A DNA stretch of 35,641 nt from Candidatus Zhuqueibacterota bacterium (lineage in GTDB: Bacteria > Zhuqueibacterota > Zhuqueibacteria > Residuimicrobiales > Residuimicrobiaceae), in the NCBI GenBank assembly GCA_963169875.1, contig CAUJEL010000206.1, positions 1 through 35,641 on the forward strand, read 5' to 3'. Below are positions 17,353-24,085 of the stretch, in pieces; position 1 is the first letter of the stretch; every line of letters starts with the position of its first letter. The notes beneath the pieces are model-generated. The model saw nothing but the letters and a program-made list of their open reading frames with translations, searched no databases and was not told the DNA's origin. Made by a program: the position numbers and the translations under genes.

Positions 17353-17364
17353 TGTACATTATGG

Positions 17365-17520
17365 TCAGACTAAAGCGTCCTGTACCAACCTCTTGTATTT
17401 TTCCGAACGCAGAATTGCGATTTCCAACCCGAATATGAACATACCGGCGATCCAATAACCGACGACGCCGAAAAGCAGCAAAATCCCGGCTGACGGTTTT
17501 TTGCTGAGCACCAGGATCAT
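17365..17520 (-). CDS. Possible small membrane protein or remnant upstream of cca
   Basis: A 51-codon frame (ATG at 17518-17520; 56 codons from GTG 17533-17535) with a stop 12 bp before the cca start. The product is a hydrophobic segment (ILLLFGVVGYWIAGMFIFGL) followed by a charged end (RSEKYKRLVQDALV), which looks like a genuine membrane helix with a cytoplasmic tail. There is no clear ribosome-binding site, and an in-frame TAA lies just upstream. It may be a real small gene or the surviving 3' end of a longer one cut by the GC-rich element beyond it. Short length makes this uncertain. Confidence 0.3.
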   Translation of the reverse strand: MILVLSKKPSAGILLLFGVVGYWIAGMFIFGLEIAILRSEKYKRLVQDALV

Positions 17521-17609
17521 GGATGAGGCAACCACAAGTTAGGCAATAATGAGACTGAAGGAGAGTCGGTTGAACGATCAATCCTCTTCCTGTATTGATT
17601 TTTTTATTC

Positions 17610-17812
17610 CCCATACAGTAATTCGCTCGCCGAGACGGCCGAGCGGCTCGGTGCGCCGAATGGCCGGCGATACTCGTTCGCTCGCGCAAGCCCTTGCGAA
17701 CATGGCCTTGCTGCAAGCGCGCCTGTGCCGAGGGACGAGCCCTTGCCTCGGACTCGTAGCAGACCCGCGCGATGAGCTGTGTGGTTTTTGCGCTGACTTG
17801 TCGCGCATATGA
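17610..17812. repeat. GC-rich, hairpin-dense element of unknown type
   Basis: A sharply bounded GC-rich block in AT-rich surroundings. Short perfect inverted repeats include CCGAG-CGG-CTCGG (17639-17651), CGCAAG-CC-CTTGCG (about 17685-17698), CCGAGG...CCTCGG (about 17729-17752) and CGCCG...CGGCG (about 17655-17670). It could be a dispersed repeat or an insertion. No transposase, target duplication or RNA-family signature is visible. Confidence 0.4.
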
Positions 17813-18101
17813 TTCCCATCGTATCATAATGTAACAAATATGCGGGAGAAATAAAAGCCAAAAAGGTTGCGGTCTGGTTTAACTCATTTAAATAGTCGAG
17901 GATAAGACAATTTAGCGGCGGAATTTCGGCCACAAGGCCCAAATTGGCTGATTTTGTTTCATCGACGAACAATGTTTCACGCAAACACGAAAATTGCCTT
18001 TTTTCGGGGGTGGCACTTCGATCACGCGTCCGGTTTAACCGAACAAGACCCATAAATCAAGATAATGTAACTAATTAAAATACAACAAAAATTATCCGGC
18101 G

Positions 18102-18130
18102 GGTGGCGGAAATGGACAATTCGTGCCACC
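18102..18130. promoter_or_regulatory. Inverted repeat upstream of the sigma-54 type promoter
   Basis: GGTGGC (18102-18107) and GCCACC (18125-18130) are inverted copies 17 bp apart, with a further GGTGGC at 18009. They end about 30 bp before the -24 element. They could bind a regulator, but the arms are short. Confidence 0.25.
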
Positions 18131-18160
18131 GGTCACAAGAAAACCGGGTGATTTTTTTCG

Positions 18161-18176
18161 TGGCATTGTATTTGCG
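18161..18176 (+). promoter_or_regulatory. Sigma-54 type (-24/-12) promoter for the secreted-protein operon
   Basis: TGGCATTGTATTTGCG contains GG-N10-GC and matches TGGCAC-N5-TTGCA except for one T and the last base. Transcription would start near 18187, giving a leader of about 100 nt before ATG 18287. Confidence 0.55.
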
Positions 18177-18286
18177 ATGTAAGTTCCAGTTATTTTCGGT
18201 CAGGCAACTTTGCTGCTTTGGATTTTCGGGCTGCAAAGTCCGAGCAGCATGAGCAGTCATACAAATTGAACCAATTGGAGGCGAAA

Positions 18287-21200
18287 ATGAGTTCTTCCAG
18301 GATGTTACGCATCTTATTCGTCTTCGGCTTGTTGTTTGGGGCTACCACCTCACTGCAAGCCCAAATCGCGTCGGTCTTGAGAAGGGAGACAGCCGATCCT
18401 CTGCAGACCGGCTACGCGAGTTGGATCAGGGTGACCATCAATATTGTGGGCGCCCCGAAGACGTATTTGAATGACAACTTTACGGGCATGGAATTTCGCG
18501 TCGACCTGAACGTCGACGGCGATGATAATCCGGGGACTGTCTCCGGTGATGTCTACACCTTGCGCGGTTCCGCTGATATTGTCACCTCTCCTCCGGGCGT
18601 TCCCGGCGGGGTCAACGATGACACCATTTACCTGCCCATTCGCAATGGGGCAACCACACCCTTCCCCTACGATACCAATTTGCGGCCGCAGATCTGGCTT
18701 ATTGAAGGCGGCGGTTTGGGCGCCAGCAGCATGGGGGTGTCCGGGCCCTGGGTCACCATCCAGTATCCCTCGGGCTATGTGAAATGCGACGATGCTATCA
18801 CGCCCATCATCCGCGAGGCAATCTATTACGACGACGGCAGCGGCATGTCCACCGCCGTCACCGGCAGCCACATGGGCAACACAACTCCGTTCGATGGCTA
18901 CATCGACCGCATCGATCTCATCTGGAGCGAACCCATGAATCCGTCCAATGTGACGGTGAACGATGCCATTTTTGGCGGATTGGGCAGCACCATTCACAGC
19001 CTCGAAACCGTTGGCACCTGGTATATGCACGCCAGCCAATGGCAGCGGTTCACCATGTGGGTGCGTTCCAGTCAGCCCAATACCGGTATCACGCCGATTA
19101 TGACGTATACCCAGTCCACCAGTGTCAGCGATCGTTTCCGGGAAGCGCCTGCATCACAGAACCAGGCTTATGCCGGCAATCATGCGCGTGGACTCATAGA
19201 CCGCGCCGGCCCGGCTATCATCAGCGCCCACACCAAACGCGCTGTCCGGCGTCAGCCCCTGGCAGCCGCCCTGGCGAGCAAACGCATTGAAGTGCTTTTC
19301 AGCGAACCCGTACTGCGCGGCAGTGTGCAAACGGGCGATTTTCAGGTCATCACCTCTGCCACCAGCCCGTCCACCAATGACATCTCGTCGATCATATCCC
19401 CTACGGGCTCGACCTCCAGCAACTCGATTTATGAATTCCAATTGACCACTGATTTTGTCACCGCCAATGAGACGGGAACTATCATCTATGTCAGTGATCA
19501 ACGCGTGACCGATGTGGTCGGCAATTACAACGGCATCTCCACAGCCCCCACCCTGCCGCCGCTTCCCGCGGTTTCACCCGGCGCTCTGATCCCCATAACC
19601 GATGGTATCTTTCCCATCATCGTCCAGGCCATCACACGTGATGCCATTTTGCCGGGGCATCTCGTCACCGGCGGATTCAATGGCTGGGGGTATCTGGATT
19701 ATATCGAAATCATTTTTGACCACGACATGAATGGTTCCCGTTTGAGCACCAGCGGCATGACGGTGACCGGAGAGGGCATTCTCACCATCAGCGGGACGGG
19801 TGTCTGGGTGAACAGCACAACCCTGCGCGTTCCGCTGACGCAGACCACGCCCAAAGTGGCCAACACCGGTGTCATTCCGCGCGTGGTCTATACCAATCCG
19901 GGAAATCCCAATGGATTGGTGGATAGCGTAAGCGGTGGGCTGGTGGAAAATCTGCTGGCCTCGGATGTCACGGTTTCTTCTAATAACGCCCAGGCCCTGC
20001 AAGTGCTTGACCAGGCGGGACCTGCTGTGGTCAAGGCGTTGACCGCCGGGACCAAACGGATCCGGATGGTCTTCAGTGAGAAAGTGAACACCTCGGGCTG
20101 GCCCACATCGCCCTTCTTGCAGGATCCGCCAACCTTTAAATGGTTTGTCGGCATTTCTTATTTCGACATTTCCGGCACGAGAATCTTTTTCACCGGCATG
20201 TCGCCGGCACGGCGGGACAGTGTGATCTATCTGAACCATACCGGTCTGGCTTGGTCTAAAAACGACAGCGGCGCCATCAATTTCCGCGCCCAATCCCTTG
20301 TCTACGATTTGGCGAGCTCCCCGAACGGCAACCAGCAGTACGATGACGATTTGAGCATCAGTGCGCCGACGCGCGCCCTGCAGGGCTCGGATGTGAAAAT
20401 TTCCCGCGATAACATCGCGCCCATTCTGCTGCGTCTGGAAACCGTAGATATCGATCTGGATGGAAAACTGGATCACTATCGTTTCTGTTTCGATGATCTC
20501 TCGCCCATCTACCCCCGCCGTTCTTTCTTCCCGGCCAATTGGAACATCACCGGTTATGATGGTGTCAAGACCGGACTTCAGGTGGACATGAGCATCTATA
20601 ATTCGAGCTATATCTATTATCAACCGAGTGCCATTAATGCTTTCGGCGACACCGTGGAAGCACTGGTCAGTTTCTCAGAGACGACGGGTCTTGGTCCGGT
20701 GCTGACGCCCTACGGCGGCGACACCGGCGATGTGCCCGATGTGGTCGTGGCCAACAATCTCGGTTTCACCGACTGGGCCGATAATCCGATGCTGGGGCTG
20801 CCCACCGGTCTGACCCTGGAGAAGGACAAAGCGGGTCCGGCCATCGTCAGCGCCAAGACCATCAGCTGCCATGATGTCGAAGTATTCATGAGCGAAGACT
20901 TGCAGGACGGTTCCGTTGAAAGCTACGATTTTTATCTCAACATGGAGCCCGCCGCCAATTATTTCGGCGCCTGGCCCATCAAGCAGGCGACCGAAGTTGC
21001 CCCCGGGAAGGTATTAATCAATACACTCCCCGTTTATTCGGGCCTGGGTTGGGATCCCAAGGATGAAGGCGTGATCAGTTTTTACGGCACCGAAGTGGTT
21101 TATGATAATTTGCCGGTGAATCAAAATGGCAACTGGCAGACTGGTTGGGTGGATGTCGTTTCCAACGCCGCCAGCCGTTTCATGGTGCGTCCAGTGGCTG

Positions 21201-22825
21201 AAGGTTCGCAGGTGCGCGGCGTCCCCTTTGATTTCCAGGTCGTCGCCTATGACAAATACAACCAGGTTGATGAGAATTTTAACAGCGAGATCAATTTTGC
21301 CAGTAATTTGTTGGCAGATCAGCTGATCTTGCCGGTTGGTCCGCAAAAGTTAATCGAAGGTATAGGCTATTTCAGGGCGAAATGCTTTGTGAGCACGAAC
21401 AATCTTCTCATCAGAGTATCGGTTGCCAACCCATTGTATCCTGTTGACAGCAGCACCTCCGATCCGATTTCGGTCATCGATCCGGTCATCGATCAACCGG
21501 ATGAGCTGGTTGTTCACGATGTCCCGAATGATCAGGGCGGCTGGGTGACACTTTCATGGCCCTTCTCAAACAATCATCAGGGCATGGGTGGCACGCCTGT
21601 CATCAATTATTATGAGATTTTCTACCGCATTGATGGAGACGACAGTTTGCACTATTATCCGCAAACGATCAATGCTTACAATCCGTCCGGGACGGGTACC
21701 ACGCGTATGACTGTTGATATACCGATGGTGACCAGTGACACCACGACATTTTACGTACGCGCCGTCTGGGTCCCGCCTGTTACTTCGGTCAAAGGAGGCG
21801 GCACACTGGCGTCTTTGGCTTCGACCACGGTTGGGCCGGTCAAAATCCATACCTTCGGTGATCCGACGCTCGAAGGCCTGAGCGTTGTACTGGGTACCAC
21901 AACGGGTTCAGTGGTGTCTGGTGCGGCCATGGCCAGCGGACGCGCCATTGACAATATCGCACCCCAGGCGCCCGCGCGCTTCACAGCGGACAAAAACGGT
22001 GCTGCGGTGCAGCTCCATTGGGCTCAGGTCACACGGGGCGTCAATGAGGCTCCGGAACGTCCCGGCGCCATCAAATATGAAATCTACCGTCACGAAACCA
22101 AGGCCTATTTTGACCCGGCCAGCGAAGGCGCGCTGCTGGCCGTCACGGCCGATACCAGCTATTTCGTGAATGCGGGCGGGTTACGGCAGTTCTTCGTCAT
22201 TCGCGCGACCGATACGGACAACCATTCGTCCTGGTCGCGCCGCGTCGGAAAATATGGATTCACCATGGCCTCGGCCACAAAACCGCGCTATAACTATCTG
22301 TCCCTGCCGCTGGAGACCAGCATCAGCAATGCCGATGAACTGGCGCAGGCGGTCGGTTCAGGGGTCAAGGTGGTATTGCAGGTGAATCCGGCGACCAACA
22401 AATTCAGCACCTATTATCTGCCGGATTTAAAGTTCCCGGTGGTGCCATTTGCGCTGCATACCGGCATGCCGGTGATGGTGCAGGTCGATCAAACGGTACC
22501 CGCGGAGTGGTTCTACAGCGGGCTGGTCCCCACGGAAGAATCGGTTCAATTTGAGTTGAGCCGTGCCTTTTCCGCCAGCTCCAATGAAATCATACTGCCT
22601 CTGGATAAACCGGAGATCACCAACGCCAATGAGCTGGCCAGTGATGTCACCGGTGTCACAGCCGTGATGAAACTCGATCCGGCCGGCACGGGCGCCTGGC
22701 AGTATTGGCTGCCTGCTCTCAATTATGGCAATCCCATGACGCCATTCAGCATCGTGCCCGGAGAGCCCGTTCTTATTCAGGTCAACAAGAGCGCGCCAGC
22801 CGTCTGGCCGTCTTATGCTCGATAA
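18287..22825 (+). CDS. Large modular secreted protein with Ig-like and Fn3-like domains
   Basis: A 1512-residue protein. The start at ATG 18287 is chosen because GGAGG lies just upstream and a clean signal peptide follows (MLRILFVFGLLFGA, cleavage near residue 26 at LQAQ); a longer in-frame TTG start would bury it. After a unique N-terminal domain (27-165), about 136-residue modules begin at Asp168, Asp305, Asp439, Asp575, Asp708 and Asp847, alternating two types. Type B opens DxAGPA and continues with an (I/V)xV(L/F)SE strand; both resemble Ig-like modules of surface proteins. An Ig-like domain (about 962-1065), two Fn3-like domains (about 1068-1180 and 1224-1325) and a twin C-terminal repeat (about 1333-1420 and 1433-1512) follow. 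No enzyme motif or sorting tail is visible. It is probably structural or adhesive at the surface, and is co-transcribed with the next gene (15 bp gap). Confidence 0.8.
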   Translation: MSSSRMLRILFVFGLLFGATTSLQAQIASVLRRETADPLQTGYASWIRVTINIVGAPKTYLNDNFTGMEFRVDLNVDGDDNPGTVSGDVYTLRGSADIVTSPPGVPGGVNDDTIYLPIRNGATTPFPYDTNLRPQIWLIEGGGLGASSMGVSGPWVTIQYPSGYVKCDDAITPIIREAIYYDDGSGMSTAVTGSHMGNTTPFDGYIDRIDLIWSEPMNPSNVTVNDAIFGGLGSTIHSLETVGTWYMHASQWQRFTMWVRSSQPNTGITPIMTYTQSTSVSDRFREAPASQNQAYAGNHARGLIDRAGPAIISAHTKRAVRRQPLAAALASKRIEVLFSEPVLRGSVQTGDFQVITSATSPSTNDISSIISPTGSTSSNSIYEFQLTTDFVTANETGTIIYVSDQRVTDVVGNYNGISTAPTLPPLPAVSPGALIPITDGIFPIIVQAITRDAILPGHLVTGGFNGWGYLDYIEIIFDHDMNGSRLSTSGMTVTGEGILTISGTGVWVNSTTLRVPLTQTTPKVANTGVIPRVVYTNPGNPNGLVDSVSGGLVENLLASDVTVSSNNAQALQVLDQAGPAVVKALTAGTKRIRMVFSEKVNTSGWPTSPFLQDPPTFKWFVGISYFDISGTRIFFTGMSPARRDSVIYLNHTGLAWSKNDSGAINFRAQSLVYDLASSPNGNQQYDDDLSISAPTRALQGSDVKISRDNIAPILLRLETVDIDLDGKLDHYRFCFDDLSPIYPRRSFFPANWNITGYDGVKTGLQVDMSIYNSSYIYYQPSAINAFGDTVEALVSFSETTGLGPVLTPYGGDTGDVPDVVVANNLGFTDWADNPMLGLPTGLTLEKDKAGPAIVSAKTISCHDVEVFMSEDLQDGSVESYDFYLNMEPAANYFGAWPIKQATEVAPGKVLINTLPVYSGLGWDPKDEGVISFYGTEVVYDNLPVNQNGNWQTGWVDVVSNAASRFMVRPVAEGSQVRGVPFDFQVVAYDKYNQVDENFNSEINFASNLLADQLILPVGPQKLIEGIGYFRAKCFVSTNNLLIRVSVANPLYPVDSSTSDPISVIDPVIDQPDELVVHDVPNDQGGWVTLSWPFSNNHQGMGGTPVINYYEIFYRIDGDDSLHYYPQTINAYNPSGTGTTRMTVDIPMVTSDTTTFYVRAVWVPPVTSVKGGGTLASLASTTVGPVKIHTFGDPTLEGLSVVLGTTTGSVVSGAAMASGRAIDNIAPQAPARFTADKNGAAVQLHWAQVTRGVNEAPERPGAIKYEIYRHETKAYFDPASEGALLAVTADTSYFVNAGGLRQFFVIRATDTDNHSSWSRRVGKYGFTMASATKPRYNYLSLPLETSISNADELAQAVGSGVKVVLQVNPATNKFSTYYLPDLKFPVVPFALHTGMPVMVQVDQTVPAEWFYSGLVPTEESVQFELSRAFSASSNEIILPLDKPEITNANELASDVTGVTAVMKLDPAGTGAWQYWLPALNYGNPMTPFSIVPGEPVLIQVNKSAPAVWPSYAR

Positions 22826-22840
22826 TCAGGAGGGTTTATC

Positions 22841-23779
22841 ATGAAGCTAAAAAATCTCTATCTGTTGCTCGGCTTGCTGATGCTCTGCTTTGTGAGCGTA
22901 GGCCAGGCTCAGCTCGATCTCCACTATGTTGGAGGTCATATTCTCAATCCGGACGGTTCAGTGCCGGCGACGGGCGAGATAATGTTTAAAGCATTTCTCT
23001 CCCACTCGCCGATGGATACCACCATCCCTGCTGGTTGCGCCAGCGGTGGCGGTTGGGGGGTTGAACTCTTCACCCAGGATTATATCAAAAATGCCACCTG
23101 GACGGCAGGAGATACGCTGGTGGTGATTTTTGAAAATATTGCCGAAGGACCCTATCAGGGGCACATGCGCATCTACCGCTATGTCACAACCGAATCGGCC
23201 TATGAGGACATTGGCAATCTGACGTTGCCGGTGGAACTGACAAATTTTTCAGTTGCCATAAAGCAAACCTCTTTGGGCGATCGGGTTGAGCTGGCGTGGC
23301 GCACCATCGGGGAAACCAACAATCTTGGATTCGAAGTCCAGCGCAGTTTGGACAAGAAGCACTATGAAAAGCTGGGTTTTGTCTCCGGGGCCGGGTCGAC
23401 CAATGTGGCGCAGGGATACTCGTTCCTCGATGAGACGGTGCCTGTGGGCACCTGGTTTTACCGTCTGAAACAGATGGACCGTGACGGCGCTTTCACCTTT
23501 TCGGATGTGAAAGAGATCGAAGTCATGCCGCCGCAGAAATACGAATTGACGCAGAACTTTCCCAATCCGTTCAATCCGCGCACGGAAATAGCCTTTCACA
23601 TCCGCGAAGAAGGCGTGGTTGAGTTGAAGGTATTTGATCTGCTGGGCCGTGAGGTACAAACCCTGGTCAACCAAAAAATGCAGGCGGGTATCCATCGCGT
23701 CAGTTTCGATGGTCGCGACCTGCCGACCGGGATGTATCTATACACCCTCAAGGCCGGCACGTATCACGCTGTAATATAG
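22841..23779 (+). CDS. Secreted protein with T9SS sorting domain interrupted by TAG
   Basis: A 312-residue protein with a clear signal peptide (residues 1-24, ending GQAQ) and AGGAGG before its start. Residues 25-125 are a unique beta-rich domain. Residues 128-226 form the Fn3-like domain (LPVELTNFSV ... ETNNLGFEVQRS) that often precedes sorting domains. Residues about 232-312 are a T9SS type A C-terminal domain (NFPNPFNPRTEI, LKVFDLLGREV, GMYLYTLKAG), which directs cargo through the type IX system to the surface. The usual ending is missing: TAG stands at 23777-23779, and the next codons in frame read MLLVK and then TAA (23795-23797). With a Lys codon in place of TAG the tail would be the canonical KMLLVK. 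Nonsense mutation, sequence error or readthrough are all possible; the intact protein would have 318 residues. Confidence 0.85.
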   Translation: MKLKNLYLLLGLLMLCFVSVGQAQLDLHYVGGHILNPDGSVPATGEIMFKAFLSHSPMDTTIPAGCASGGGWGVELFTQDYIKNATWTAGDTLVVIFENIAEGPYQGHMRIYRYVTTESAYEDIGNLTLPVELTNFSVAIKQTSLGDRVELAWRTIGETNNLGFEVQRSLDKKHYEKLGFVSGAGSTNVAQGYSFLDETVPVGTWFYRLKQMDRDGAFTFSDVKEIEVMPPQKYELTQNFPNPFNPRTEIAFHIREEGVVELKVFDLLGREVQTLVNQKMQAGIHRVSFDGRDLPTGMYLYTLKAGTYHAVI

Positions 23780-23797
23780 ATGCTGCTGGTCAAGTAA

Positions 23798-23930
23798 CAG
23801 CACCAGAGGTGTGGGATCGAACGGTTGTTCTCCAAATAGGCAATCAGATGGTCCCTCCCCATCTGAAGGCCTATGCAGCCCGGCGTCTGGCGGCTGCTGG
23901 TCCTCGAAGCTGTTCTCCAGACGCTCGTCA
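23798..23930 (+). ncRNA. Possible structured RNA (unassigned)
   Basis: This non-coding stretch folds well. ATAGGC and GCCTAT (23836-23841, 23869-23874) enclose an inner 8-bp stem TCAGATGG/CCATCTGA (23844-23851, 23859-23866) with a 7-nt loop. GCGTCTGG pairs with CCAGACGC (23883-23890, 23917-23924), while GCAGCC/GGCTGC (23875-23880, 23892-23897) would form a competing or pseudoknotted stem. AACAGC and GCTGTT can close the whole. A strong terminator follows directly. It could be a small RNA or a folded 3' untranslated region; no promoter was identified. The apical GGTCCCTCC loop slightly resembles that of 6S RNA, but this is not enough for an assignment. Confidence 0.35.
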
Positions 23931-23957
23931 AGCGGGACTTTAGGGTCCCGCTTTTTT
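23931..23957 (+). terminator. Rho-independent terminator after the secreted-protein operon
   Basis: AGCGGGAC (23931-23938), a 6-nt loop and GTCCCGCT (23945-23952) form a perfect 8-bp stem followed by a T-run. Confidence 0.92.
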
Positions 23958-23989
23958 TATGGATGCGCGTCCAAGCAGCCATTCCCCCC

Positions 23990-24013
23990 GCTAAAAAAGC
24001 CTTGCTTTTTAGC
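23990..24013. other. AT-rich hairpin between terminator and ppiD-like gene
   Basis: GCTAAAAA and TTTTTAGC are inverted copies, extended by GC/GC with one bulged A and a CTT loop. On both strands it has an A-run, short GC core, T-run shape like a weak bidirectional terminator. The stem has few GC pairs. Confidence 0.35.
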
Positions 24014-24085
24014 ATGGTTTCTATTAAATTTATCAGCTTTATACTAATTAATGGTGTAATCTATATCTGAACAAAGGATTTTTCT

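Larger units (their letters stand above)
17353..18286. other. Long gap between cca and the secreted-protein operon
   Basis: About 930 bp without a well-supported gene. From left to right it holds the possible small membrane ORF (17365-17520), a GC-rich hairpin-dense block (about 17610-17812), an AT-rich stretch with nothing recognisable (17820-18000), a few GGTGGC/GCCACC elements (18009, 18102, 18125) and the sigma-54 type promoter at 18161. Frames of 76-161 codons crossing the GC-rich block have no family features. Confidence 0.6.

Noticed and set aside
17342..18053. Several 76-161 codon frames through the GC-rich block
   Set aside because: Arg/Ala/Ser-rich translations on both strands, as expected from GC-rich palindromic DNA; no start signals.
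23777..23779. TAG reassigned to an amino acid in this organism
   Set aside because: TAG is the natural stop of several other genes here (GH16, rrf2, sufS, the pentapeptide protein, the TolC-like protein), so a general reassignment is excluded; the single site needs a local explanation.
23798..23930. SRP (4.5S) RNA or 6S RNA
   Set aside because: The SRP GGAA tetraloop and its conserved internal loops are absent; the resemblance to the 6S apical loop is limited to a few bases, so no name was given.
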